DNA of 64,000 bases from Kingdonia uniflora (lineage: Eukaryota > Streptophyta > Magnoliopsida > Ranunculales > Circaeasteraceae). Where the stretch lies: positions 930,001 through 994,000 of the forward strand of contig JACGCM010000452.1 in the NCBI GenBank assembly GCA_014058105.1. Reading direction: 5' to 3'. Shown here in pieces: positions 43,266-54,479 of this stretch. How positions within the stretch are numbered: position 1 is the first letter of the stretch; every line of letters starts with the position of its first letter. The translations under genes were made by a program, and so were the position numbers. The notes under the pieces were generated by a model that was not told the origin of the DNA, did not search any database, and saw only the letters and a program-made list of their open reading frames with translations.

Positions 43266-43469
43266 CTATTTCCCAGATAGAACCATGTAATGAAGCCTCT
43301 GCATGTGGTAAACATCATCTTCAGCTTCAGTCGCTTCTTCCTCCGTCATCCTATGATAGGTTGGTGGTACGGGAATGGGTGTAGGCATCTCCAACCATTG
43401 GTTGCCAAAATATCGCAACTATTCAGCAGCCACCCTCTCTTCATAAACCTGCTGCCTGGTCTTCACCAT
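43266..43469 (-). pseudogene. Small antisense ORF of A1 starting MVKT (68 codons, one stop)
   Basis: From ATG at 43467-43469 it reads MVKTRQQVYEERVAAE, stop, LRYFGNQWLEMPTPIPVPPT, then EEEATEAEDDVYHMQRLHYM and a stop at 43266. It matches A2 41690-41882 (VYEE, LEMPTPIPV-PTY, AEAE-D). Conservation of protein-like features in two copies suggests a once-functional small antisense gene near the LTR. Function unknown. Confidence 0.58.
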
Positions 43470-43811
43470 TATGAAAATATAGTACATCAGATAGCGTTAT
43501 AGTAACAAGATATTTCTCAAATATGAAGAATATTATAGTACAGGTACTATTTATATCACACCCGCAATCAATGCGCAGATACATTTCTAAAGCATCATCA
43601 TTCAAAGTAAAGCTAATTTGGGAACCTTAAACGTCAAGTATATAAATCATTTCTATCGTCATAAATGCTAGATACAGTCTTCTATAAATAAATACTAAGT
43701 ACCCATCAAGTCAAATCCCCATCAATACATACTTTCCAACATCTAACACCAACAGTCAAAAGGTTCTTTCTCAACCAAAGCCACTCGTGCCTTCAGTTGC
43801 GAGGGGGCGAT

Positions 43812-44345
43812 TGTAGGCACCTATCCCTCGACCTAGTCTAAACACGAACTACCTCAATATCAAACTCACGCATTATACACATGACATGAACAGTCAGCAT
43901 TGCCACTTAAACCATGAACTGATAAAGAACGTAAATTGAGCACTAGAGCTAAATATGAACAAGTCAAAGACACCTGTCTCCCACGAACTAAACAGTTAGA
44001 CATTTAACTACTACTTGCCTCATTATTCGAAGAAAGTACTTCTACACGATAATGAGCTACAGGAAGGTCTATATAAAAGAAAGGTTCCAGAGGAGATCAA
44101 GCACCACAAAACTTTTTATTTGAAGATAAAGCATTTCTAGTTAGAGAGATCACTTGTAATAAGATATCAGCCTCAAACAATTAAAGTTACATTTACTAAA
44201 CTCTCAACTCGAGGTCATTGTTTTTTACATATTCAAAGGTTTTCTATGTTAAATTACATGTGTCATTTCTTGCATTGCATTAATTTTTGTCACAGGTACA
44301 TTTGGTGTAAGATCTAATTTCAAGCTACAGAATTAGGCCATTACA
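43812..44345 (+). repeat. LTR3, 3' LTR of A1
   Basis: It starts TGTAGGCACCTATCCCTCGA and ends GGCCATTACA. TATATAAA lies at 44070-44077. At 534 bp it is ~80 bp shorter than LTR1/2, with the loss mostly downstream of the TATA box. The polypurine tract GAGGGGGCGAT precedes it. Confidence 0.85.
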
Positions 44346-46353
44346 AAATTGTATTTGAAATTTTTTGGCTTTAGCTTATACGACTTTGTCTACAGTCGAG
44401 GTCTCTATGCATTGCCATATGCATTAATGTTTGAAAGTAAAACTGCATTATAATGTAATGAAGTGCTTTGGATTTTTATTTTTTGTCATCAATTTTTATG
44501 TCCATTTAATTGATTTGAATTTTTTCTTCTACTATGTAGTTTGATGAAGACGATCAAGCTCACAGGGTTTAGGAAGAGGGCATAAAAGTACTCTATTGAC
44601 GAAGGTATAAATATATCTCTGAAGTATTTATGTTACCTTAATTCCTTTGGTTCTACATAATTATTTGATTATTTCCCGTATTTACCCATTTTGAAAAGTA
44701 CTCCAAAAGTATACCAAAATTCTTTAGGTTGTTCAGTTAGTAATTTAGGTTGCATCCATAACACCATTTATCATATTTTGATAGGCTGGAAAACATTGTA
44801 AATTTCTTGCAAATAGTGTTGATTTATTTGAAACAACTAAATGTACTATTTCAAAAATTACTTATAGTTTCTATAATCAACTTTGTTAGTTTTTCTATGC
44901 CAATTGCATATTGTTATTTCTAAAATATTTTTATTTATTTATAGTTTTCCTTTTTGAAATTTTTCTATACATATGATTGAGTAAAGGTTTTTTTTGGAAT
45001 TTTATTGCTTTCCTTTTTCATATAGGGGGAAGCTATAGTCTTCTTCTATCCATCCAAAATCGATTGAGCTATGGGTGGTATAGTCCTTGGTGATTTACCA
45101 TAGTAAGTAGAGTAAGATGTGGAGCTGTCAATTTACCAGATTCTGAAGATGCTTTGGCTTTAGTTTATGCAAGAAATTTGGTATTTCAAATGTTATGCCG
45201 AACGAGGATTATGATGTAAGCCTAGACTGCTTTCAACCTTGCCTTGACTTTTACACTGTAATATGTGCTATGATTTAAATGCATCATCTTCCTTCATCAG
45301 GTATTTAGTCACGTATATATTGTCTTGATGGCGTCTTTTATGAATATTTGCATAACTATTTAAATATTAAGATCGAAATGAGTATGTAGAATAAATTTCT
45401 AGCGTGCCACATCAGCTAATCTCTTTTTAATTGTACGGTAACGTAGTTCATTTTAAAGACAACCAAAACCCAATCGGAAGAACTCTCATTTGTCCATGTT
45501 CGAACAAAGCCTATCTCATTACCATAATCTTTGCATGTATATTTCTTCCCAATTATTGGGTACATCCAAGGAAATCAGTTCTAGATGCCAAAGCATGATA
45601 ACATGATTCCAGTATATGGAACAATCTTTTAAAGAAGAACATACCATCATTCTATGAAAGAAAATGGCGTTGAAGATTTTAACATGCCTATCACATTAAA
45701 TGTATTTAACGCGTGAGTCATTGGGAGATTTTGATAGTCAAACACCAGGATTTACTTTATCACTCAATGGGATTAGAATGGTAACAATACGGGTTACATA
45801 ATTCTATATGCCAAAAATTAAGAGAAAGGCAGACCTTACCCCATAATAATGGCAATCAACTCCGTGATGAACCTATAAGCTACGCTCAAGAAACCCTAGC
45901 TACATATTAATGGCAGTTAAAGTATGTGTTATGAATGATCTTCCGAACATGACCATGTCGATTTTCGATTTAGGGTTCATAATTTTGTTAATTTAGTAAC
46001 ATTTTTCTAGAAATATTCTTAATTTGTTATTATACATTATACATTTGTAATGTAGCATTGGCTCAGATTTAATTTACTCTTGGCTATTGTCATGGTTTCT
46101 TTGTATTCATACCTAATGTTTGTAAGCATATTTAAATAATTAGAGGTAATTAAAAAATTTCTATAATTTGTATTTTGTTCAGATATGCTCGAGGGTTACT
46201 CCAATGTGAATAACAAAGTTCAATAGCTACATTCGTTACAGTGAAACCAGATGCCCAATCGAAACTATGTATGGAACTTTGAATGTTCGGATTGTAAGAT
46301 TTCCATTTAGGGCGCTCCGTATCATTTCCAAAATTTGAAGTTCTTGCTTCATA
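44346..46353. other. Old non-coding DNA with a gene-like segment at 45090-45330
   Basis: The segment near 45118-45280 reads on + strand VNLPDSEDALALVYARNLVF and, one frame on, MPNEDYDVSLDCFQPCLDFY. It is similar in DNA and protein to 51678-51777 (VHLPDYEEALSLIYS), and its continuation resembles 61170-61320. A weaker echo (GGCTTTAGCTTATACGACTTTG) lies at 44366. This looks like relics of a duplicated host gene of unknown family. The rest has no recognisable gene. Confidence 0.4.
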
Positions 46354-46368
46354 AGTTTAAATTGCTTA

Positions 46369-47114
46369 AATTGCCTTCCTGCGGAATGCACAATACAACT
46401 TTTGATCTACAGGTGATTAAGTCTCTTAATGTCAGCTGTAAATTTAGTAAAACTCCTTCTATCAAAAGTTGTACGTGGATTCTTCCTGGCAATAATGAGG
46501 TTAAGTTGTGTTGTGATGGATCTTCTTTGGGAAATCCTGGATCTTCTGGGATTGGTATAATTTATAGGGACTGGGAGGGCAGGGTTCTTGGTACTTTCTT
46601 TAAATTAGTGGGATCGACTACAAAATACCTGGCAGAAGTTCAAGATATTATTGATGGGGGTGGAGAAAGCTTTCCAAAGAGGCTGGTACAAATTATGGAT
46701 TATTTCTGATTCTTATGCAGCCATTCAAGCTTTTATCACAAACAAGATTCCTTGGAAATCCAGAAGTAAGTGGATGCTTCTCCTTTCTTATATACAGTCT
46801 ATCAGATTTAGCCCAACCTGGAGAGAGGCAAACTTTTCTGCAAACACCTTAGCTAAGAGAGGCTCCAGAGTTTTATTTCCTTTTGAAGAATGGGTTGATG
46901 GTAGACCGGATTATCTTACTAGAATTGAAGACCCTCATATGGAGTATTTTAGATTCAGTAAGTCGCAATAATAAATTTTGTTTGAGGTGCATGTTGTTCT
47001 TTCCCCTTAGTTATTTTGGGTTTTCCTTGTCTTATCTTTAGACTTGATCCCCTCAGTTGTTCTTTTTTGTTCGTCTTTTATAAAATCTAAGCTTTTTGCT
47101 TAAAAAAAAGAGAG
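46369..47114 (+). mobile_element. 5'-truncated LINE (L1-type) insertion
   Basis: A perfect 15-bp direct repeat, AGTTTAAATTGCTTA, lies at 46354-46368 and 47115-47129. Between the copies is the 3' end of a plant L1-type element: RNase H domain, a 3' tail with TAAAATCTAAGCTTTTTGC, and a short A-rich end (TAAAAAAAAG). Variable 5' truncation, long target duplication and poly-A are the signature of target-primed reverse transcription. Confidence 0.88.
46373..46971 (+). pseudogene. LINE ORF2 C-terminal RNase H domain
   Basis: The first frame has VKLCCDGSSLGNPGSSGIGI, IYRDWEGRVLGTFF and KYLAEV. A frameshift near 46655 leads to the second frame with VEKAFQRGWYKLWIISDSYA, SIRFSPTWREANFSANTLAK. Catalytic acids appear as CDGSS, LAEV and SDSYA. 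This is the RVT_3-type RNase H common at the end of plant L1 ORF2. The frameshift and 5' truncation make it inactive. Confidence 0.85.
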
Positions 47115-47129
47115 AGTTTAAATTGCTTA

Positions 47130-47412
47130 CTCTTTGTTTAGACTATAAATTATGGAAGAAAAACATGTCTAGGGGTTGACTTTGTTTCAGGGCTGTGTTT
47201 ACTTGTACTATCTTATGCTACATAATTTTACTACTAAACTTATCTATGTAAAGATTTACCCAGTTAGGTCGAACAAGAAGTTCTGATGGTAACAACCTCT
47301 AATATTACAATTTTTAATTTACTTAAATTGTGAATATTTGATTGTATTAAGGTTATTACCACTATGTAAACATAAATGCTCAAGTCTTTAACCCTGTTAA
47401 ATTTGCGTTCAC
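47130..47412. other. Non-coding, nothing recognised
   Basis: AT-rich DNA without a supportable gene. Confidence 0.4.
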
Positions 47413-47790
47413 AAGTCTTTGGTTGATTATCAAATGCTTTTCAACCTTCATATCCTTCCCACTTGCCATGTCAGATTTCAATCATTCAATTTTTTTCTCT
47501 TGAGTTGTTCTTTTGAACTTCTTGCCCTGGTGTTTCATAAGTCTTTGGTTGATTATCAAATATTTTTCAACCTTCGTATCCTTCCCGCTTGCCATGTCAG
47601 ATTTCAATCATTCAAGTTTTTTTTGCTTGAGTTGTACTTTCAAACTTCTTGCCCTGGTGTTTCATAAGTCTTTGGTTGATTATCAAATATTTTTCAACCT
47701 TCATATCCCCCCCGCTTGGCACGTCAAATTTTAATCATTCAAGTTTATTTTTCTTTAGTTATTCTTTCAAACTTCTTGCTCTGGTGTTTC
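47413..47790. repeat. 126/127-bp tandem repeat, three units
   Basis: AAGTCTTTGGTTGATTATCA starts at 47413, 47539 and 47666. Each unit continues with TTTTTCAACCTT, TGCCATGTCAGATTTCAATC and CTTCTTGCCCTGGTGTTTC. The third unit is the most divergent. Confidence 0.9.
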
Positions 47791-49261
47791 TAGCATATAT
47801 ATAGGCTGTATATTGTCTTTTTATGGCTTTAATGTTTGAGGGGAACACACATTTATTTTTACCTGGTTCACCCCTTTTTTTCTTCTTCTCTCGCTTTGGT
47901 TTTTAATAGGACTTAAGTGTGCAAATCCATCTTCTTTTTGTTGTGCAAAGTGAGGTTAAAGAAATTTCATTTTCTTTATCTTCTCCACCCATAAATGTTT
48001 ATGTCCATAAGAATTGGATTTAATGGGAAGCAACTGTGGAAAAACTTAGCAATCAACAATATAGCCATCTTTTCTGATGCATTTAAGCGAGTCTTGATGA
48101 ATTTATTGCTGCAGATGCTCAGGGAGAGAAACATCATGGACTTTCCGAGTAAGAAAGGAAGTAGTACAATTACTTGACGAATTTCAACATTTAACATTTG
48201 GTTGCCCAGTTGAGCATTGAGTGCCTTCATTACTTTGAAGAGATTTGATAAAGAAATTGGGTTACAAAGAAGAACACCAAATAGGTAACAATACTACTAT
48301 GTGTTCCTGAGCTATTTTTATTTTGTAGAGGCTATAATTTCTTATGAAGAAGTTCATTTTTTACTTATCCAATGAGTTGTTAAAGATTATACTACACTTT
48401 AAGTACTATTACGAAGGCACACACTTTCTTTTTATTAAAAAGTTGGAGTTAGATTAGAATGGAAGTTGTTAGGAAATGTATACATTTAGTTGTTTTATAG
48501 AGGAAATTATCTATACATTTGTTTATTCATATCAGATTTGTAGCTCAAATGGTAGAGCGCTTGTAATTAGAGTTTGTATATGAACTTTCTGAAGAGATGG
48601 CCATCCAAGCTCACCTAGATCCTATATTCTTAAAATATAAAATGGTAACCGCATTAAATTTTGTGCAGATTAAATCTTTGTTGAAATTGAAAATAAGCAC
48701 CAAATTAATAAATTTTTGCAATAATAACTCTTTAATATAAAGATTTTATGACCATGATCAACAACAACAAAGTAGTTGAGTATAGATATGTCAGAGTTAA
48801 AAAGGGAATGTGAGATTTGTGATGTAACTTAATCTTTCCAAATGGAAAAATTAGCAAGCAAGTAAATGTCAAAAGTTCAATTGCCATTTTTCCATTTGGA
48901 AACTAAGGGTTACAAATCCCTATAAAATCAGGCTTACCTTCCTAGATAAGAAAAAGAAAAAGAAGATAGATCATAGCAGCAAGTGAATGCCAAAAGTTCA
49001 TATTGCTTTCTTTGAACATAGACTTCAAGGGAACAAAAAACAACTCAACTCATGTATTTATCTTTTTGCTGCTCGCATCTAAATAAACATTGTTGATTTA
49101 GGCACACTTAAGGAGATGAGGTGATGCTAAAGGAAAGCATTTACAATAAGGTACTACAAAAAAAAACAAAATGAAATTTTGCGAACTGAAGAAATTAGTT
49201 CATGAAAAGTTTATAAGGAAACCTTGATTAAGACATTTTATCCTTTGCTTGCTAATCTTTC
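47791..49261. other. Non-coding, with one tRNA-like patch at 48534-48563
   Basis: TTTGTAGCTCAAATGGTAGAGCGCT resembles the 5' half of a plant tRNA-Ala (acceptor strand plus D arm, A box). No matching anticodon or T arm follows. It may be a tRNA-derived relic or the head of a SINE. No protein gene is seen here. Confidence 0.35.
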
Positions 49262-51135
49262 TGTATCTATCTATCTATCTCTCTCTTTTATTTATATGTT
49301 TAACTTAAGTTGTGATCAACACCAGTAATGGAGAGCTAATCTCCTTAGATTACGTTAAGGATTGAACCTCCGGTAAAGTGAGCAAAATTAATGTTAATAG
49401 TAGTTTTGGCATAAATATTTGGTTGGGAAACCCGAATAAATCTAAAAGGCAACTAAGAACTTAAAAGCTTACAAGTATACACTAGTGTATGTTATATACC
49501 ATCTCAAATTAGATGTACTATATTTTAATTAACGACTAATTCAAGTTAACGTGGTATATTTTGAAAACCTGCACTTCACTATAGTTTTGTAATTGATACA
49601 TTCGATAGGTTATTGACCAGTTTTAGGGAAATGTAGTATTTATGTTAGGAATAATTCTCTCTAAGGGAGACAACTGCTTAAGAATAAGTTTATTCCTGAA
49701 AGTATAAAAAGAAAAATGAAAAAAAAGAAGCTAAAGTTGCTTTAAAAACTTTCACGCTGCAAGGCTATTTGGATGATTAAGAACTAAAAGAGAAAAAATT
49801 ATTACCAATCTCGAGTATGACCATAAACTATGTGAAAGGAGCACGAAAAATATTACTTTTGAGAATCCTGAGTCTAGGTCACGAAGGGGCACCAAGCCCC
49901 GACAACCTTAGCGAACTTGCAGGGATTGTCGATCAAAAAATCCTTGTTACGGAGGCTTCACTAAGAAATAATGTACTCAAAAAGGGTATAAAAAATAAGA
50001 TACCAAGATGTAGAATTGACTGAGGCACTTGTCGAATTGACCGTTTAATTTATTCCAATAAGTACTCAACTACCATATACTGACTCAATGATTTTAGACA
50101 ATGTATTAAGCAATAAAACTATCTTCACAATATACTCAAATATATATGATAAAATACTTAAATATCTTTCTAATCATGAGGCATTATCTCTAGTTTTGGA
50201 TATGCACAATATATTATATGGTAAACTTGGAAAATAATAATTTTTTAGGAATTTCCCACCAGTATATTTTTGTCATAACTAAATAAGGATAAATTAACAG
50301 GAAATGAGTCATTTGTCATTTAGAATTGCCATAATGTCATTATCAACTTTTATTGGTATAGTTACTGTAAATCCCCACGAGACAATACTTGCCTACCAGG
50401 GACACTTGGGGCTTTAACGGCTTGTTGCATACGCTAAATGCAATCGTGAGTCAAGTAAAAGTAGTTTCCTTTCTTAGTTTATTTTTATTTCTTTATTTTA
50501 CTCAAGATGAGAAAAATAGTAAGTTTGGGGGTATTTGATAGACGTAGAAATACGTAGAATTAATAAGCCTAAAAGTATCAATTTGTTAATCTCGATTTAT
50601 TATTTTTTAATGTTAGTAGCATTTTTTTATTTTCAGGCATTTATTACTGTTGGAGCTAATAGGTAGAAAAAGACAGCAGATAGAAAATGCAAAGAACTAA
50701 AGCATCTTTAGCAGTCTCTCAGGTATAAGGAAGATGTATACATTCAATGTATTTGTAATGAAGATGATGGACTCTACAAGGATTAACTTGTGAATAATTA
50801 TCCAGATAGAAGATAAATTATAAATAAGATATGATTAATTTGAGATAAAGTTTATCTTTAATTAGAGATAGAGTTTTAAAAATGTAAATAAGTCTCTTCT
50901 ATCTCCTATAAATAGGATAGTAATTCTATGTATTTTTCATCTCAATTTTGAAAGGAATAATACTTGAGTTTTTTCAGTATCTATCTCACACACTCTCCCT
51001 CTCTTTCTCTTTTATTTATGCGTTTAACTTAAGCTGTGACCAACACCAGTAATGAAAAGCTAGTCTTCTTAGCTTAGGCTAAGGATTGAACCTTCGGTGA
51101 AGTAAGCTAAATTAATGTTAATAGTAGTTTAGATC
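49262..51135. mobile_element. Athila-like LTR-element remnants
   Basis: Segments 49262-49410 and 50985-51135 are homologous (TTTAACTTAAG-TGTGA-CAACACCAGTAATG and AAGGATTGAACC-TCGGT-AA). At 50520-50537 the sequence AGTTTGGGGGTATTTGATAG resembles the polypurine tract/LTR junction of Athila-type elements, and TAAATCCCCACGAGACAA near 50370 resembles an LTR end. No coding domain remains, so the family assignment is tentative. Confidence 0.45.
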
Positions 51136-51778
51136 TGGAATTAATCTTCAATTCTCTGATTTGCAGTTACGAAGAGTTGATCTAGCCATGACAACTCTAA
51201 GTTACTACGAATATGAGGAAGATATCGAATTAGCCATATTCGGTTGTTTTCACGCTCAAAGAGAATTCTAGATCACTGGAGTTAATACTCTCCACCCAAC
51301 CATAGAAAGGAGTTTATAAACGTTAGATCTGATTGTCCATGAACAACGAAGTTCTTACCTAGATCTTAGACCTGGATAGACCTATAATACTTACCTATTT
51401 ATAAATGCTGGATCCGGTTGTTTTTCTCACATCAATTATATTTTACAAGTTCCAATGATTGAGTAGTTCACCTACAATACTTACCAATTTATAATATCAA
51501 TTCAAGTTTTTTTCTTAAAACATATTCAGCACAACTTATGGGGAATTAGATAGAATAATAGAAGGACAAGTTTGTAGTAATTGATGTTTTAATCAATCTA
51601 TAAGTGACGATCTACAATATGATATTATGATCAAAGATTTCCTTTTCGGAGGCTAATATCTTACATTTTTTGTGTAGGAGGTGGTAACATGTGGACGAGT
51701 CCATTTACCAGATTATGAAGAAGCTTTGTCTTTAATTTATTCAATTTCAACTCCAATCTTAAATCTCTCAAGGGGTAT
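51136..51778. other. Flank of element C with second copy of gene-like segment
   Basis: The last 100 bases (51678-51777) read CGRVHLPDYEEALSLIYSIS and match 45118-45170. Element C starts directly after AGGGGTAT. Otherwise the region is AT-rich, with no gene. Confidence 0.5.
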
Positions 51779-54300
51779 TGTAATGACCCGTATTTTATTT
51801 ATTCCTTTTATTCGCTCATTTTCCATTCTGGGTATATTCCTATTCTTTATCTCATCGGCACATCATTCCTTCAAGTTAAGTTCCACACTCATTTTCCGCA
51901 TATATTCTTCATCCATTTTATTCGTCCATTATGCATCCATTTATTCTTTTCGGTGGTTTAGTATTAGATTCCTTTTTGTAGTTTTGGCAGTTCGAAAGTT
52001 ATTCAGAGGATGAGGTAGCGTTGTGGCCTTGGGAACCCCTAGATGGGTTGGTGGTGATGTTTATTTGATGTGTGTGTGGTTTGGTGTAGTTTCGGTGAGC
52101 CGTTGGATTGGCCGGTAGGTTTTCGGAGTTTCCCGAGGAAAAGATTCATTTTTGGGGGCTTAGCCGTGAGGCGGTGGAGGTGGTGTTTTTGCCTTGAAAA
52201 GCCCTTATTGGACTTGTAGTAGTGTTTGTGTGGTAGTGGTGGTTGTTTGGTGTGATTCCGGGGTGTCCGGGGTGATCCGTTGTATTTTCGGGGTCTTATT
52301 TTTAAGGCAGGACAAGTTTTATTCGAACAGGATTTTCCTCTGTTCGAATAGAACACTTTTTATTGGAACAGGATTTTTTTTCTGTTCGAATATGTTTCAC
52401 TCTGTTCGAACAGGATCATTTTATATTCGAACAGAGGCGCGTTTTCAGTTGTGTTTGGGTTTTAATCTCTCCTTTCCACACTTTCCTTTTTTTCTCTCTC
52501 CTCTCCCTAACCTATTCCCCTCTCCTTCATACTCTAGATCCTATCTTCCCCATCGCTCCAGGATTCTTCGCCCACTTCGTCGCAAGCTTCGCTCCTATTC
52601 TCGGTAATAAATTCCCGATTCCTTTTCCGTTCTTTTCGTTCGATTTCAGCGTAGGTTTGATTTATAGGGTTTGGGTTTATTGTTGTTTTCTTAAATTGAT
52701 TGGTTGTTTGCTGTTCTGGGTGATTGTGTTAGCTTGTCTGACGTTCTGTTTGCCGTTCTGCGGATTTTAGTTGGTTTTCCGAGTTGGATTTCCGCAGGAC
52801 TCGGGATTGCCTTCAGGCGAGTTTTATCCCATCATTACTAAGTTTCTATACTAGTTTCTGAGCATTGTTTTAAAGTATTAAATTAAACTTAGAGATGCTA
52901 TGTAATTAACTATAATTTAACCTAGGAATTATTCGGTTATTTTGTTAACTTGTAGTTTAGGTTTGTTTGATTCGGGAGATTGGTTTTTTGGTTTGTAAAT
53001 GACCCGAGCTTAGTTAGTTGTGGCTGGGTTAGTGTTCTCGTGGCTTTCCCCCTGAATGTCCCTTCAAACCTTAAGAGATTGATGCGTTGGATGCAGTGAC
53101 GGTTAGGCTGTTGTGTCGGCTATGCTTAGTCGGTGTAACCGAGTCCCTATTCATCCAGTTTATGTTGTTGTGTGAACGGCAGCTGTATTGGTTTTCTTGT
53201 GTACCTATTGCATCTTATTTATTATAATAATATTTTTCAAAACTTATTAAGATTGGATACATGAACACTCCGTTTCGGTTAACCTCCTATAGGATCTAAG
53301 GAATCTTAAGAATGGGTTAAAAGATTTTGTAAGAATGGGAATGATACTATCATATCTAATTTAACCACTCAGGAGTGTGGAATGGTATGAGACAGAGTCA
53401 TGGAGATGCCAACTTATTTCACGGTGAGGTTGATATTCCATGAAATGATACGGACTATTGCTTTGTTGGGTTAGAAACTCTCATTACCACTTTGATCAAG
53501 TGAGGCCTATCCTTAGCTTGGTCGAGCTTAACCAAATCGTACCAGTGTGTCCCCTTACTGATCTCTTTGAGAAATTAGATATCAGCGGTTGATCAACCAA
53601 CTACTTAGGAATTACGAGTATCGATTTTGTAGCTTCACTTCACATTGCACCTAGGATAAGTATGGGATTATCCTAGTCATCATGTCACGTCATGGCATTG
53701 CATATCCTCTTATCATTAATTCTCTCTCCTCTTATATTTTTGACTCTAACACTTTTCCTATCAACTCTTTGTCTTTTGTGATTATTTAGTATATTGCTAG
53801 ACTGTATTTACCTATTTCATCTTTATATTCATCTTTACCTCTATTTTAAGTACAGGTTTATTAGTAAGACTTTTAGTTCTGTTGGGTTTAGTGAGCCGTG
53901 GTTTGCTCACTCTCGTGTTTTAACTATTTCAGAGGTTAATTAGCTTGGACTGTCGAGTGGTTGGCCAGTTCAGAGATAGATTTTACCGCTGCAGATTTCT
54001 TTGAGTTCTAGATTTCTGTAGGTGTTCTCAGCATATATCGCTGAGTTTATTTCGAAATATTTTATTACATTTTCTTCTGATGTGTGTATATATATATATA
54101 TATATGTATCTTTTGCTTCCGCATTTTATTGTTAATGTTATTTCTTTACTCTGATGATTATTGCTATATGTGAATAGCCGAGCCAGAATTTGTCTACGGC
54201 TTGGCTATTTGTGGGGTAGAATCTTTGGATTCCCCGACCTGCACTACTTCGAATCTAGTAATCAGTCAAGCTACCGATTACTAGATTTTGGGACGTGACA
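51779..54300 (+). repeat. Left LTR of C (2522 bp)
   Basis: It begins TGTAATGACCCGTATTTTAT and ends GGGACGTGACA. It aligns with 58869-61167. It contains a cluster of TTCGAA palindromes (52323-52431), a pyrimidine-rich leader-like stretch (52470-52560) and a (TA)n tract near 54090. ORFs inside it are not conserved between the two LTRs and are not called genes. Confidence 0.9.
52323..52431. promoter_or_regulatory. Cluster of TTCGAA palindromes in LTR of C
   Basis: Five intact TTCGAA sites and one degenerate TTGGAA occur in ~110 bases, in repeated phrases CTGTTCGAATA and ATTCGAACAG. The right LTR keeps four intact sites at 59425-59493, with one spacer unit missing. Position just upstream of the pyrimidine-rich leader suggests a promoter element. 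Confidence 0.55.
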
Positions 54301-54304
54301 GACT

Positions 54305-54316
54305 TGATATCAGAGC
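54305..54316 (+). other. Primer binding site of C (initiator tRNA-Met type)
   Basis: TGATATCAGAGC starts four bases after the LTR. It differs at one position from TGGTATCAGAGC, the usual complement of plant initiator tRNA-Met. Confidence 0.85.
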
Positions 54317-54479
54317 TTAAGGTTAGTCCTTATCTCTGTTATTGTAGATCATATGACGAGTTACTATTTAGACGGAGTTAGGATCGATTCTTTTTGAACA
54401 TCACATTTTATCGTATTCCTTTCCTATTTCCTAATCCTTTCTTATCTGTTCCTGATTTGTGTTTCTTTGTTCATAACAG

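Larger units (their letters stand above)
42839..44345 (+). mobile_element. Retrotransposon A1, second segment with 3' LTR
   Basis: After the target copy at 42839-42843 the sequence CTTTCAG-CATTTCTACAG continues what precedes 6016, as judged against A2. The segment holds the last ~970 bases of the internal region, including a small antisense ORF, and ends in LTR3. It shows that A2 landed within A1 and that the two are not a tandem pair sharing an LTR. Confidence 0.78.

Noticed and set aside
49817..50023. 68-codon ORF resembling a protein
   Set aside because: Isolated, short, no homologous copy in the window and no promoter or splice context.
51681..52013. 110-codon ORF spanning the left end of C
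   Set aside because: It joins a flank gene relic to LTR sequence; the LTR part repeats at 58870 without the flank, so it is a chance fusion.
52194..52770. ORFs of 135-137 codons in the left LTR of C
   Set aside because: Frames overlap each other, are hydrophobic low-complexity translations of pyrimidine-rich DNA, and are not kept in the right LTR.
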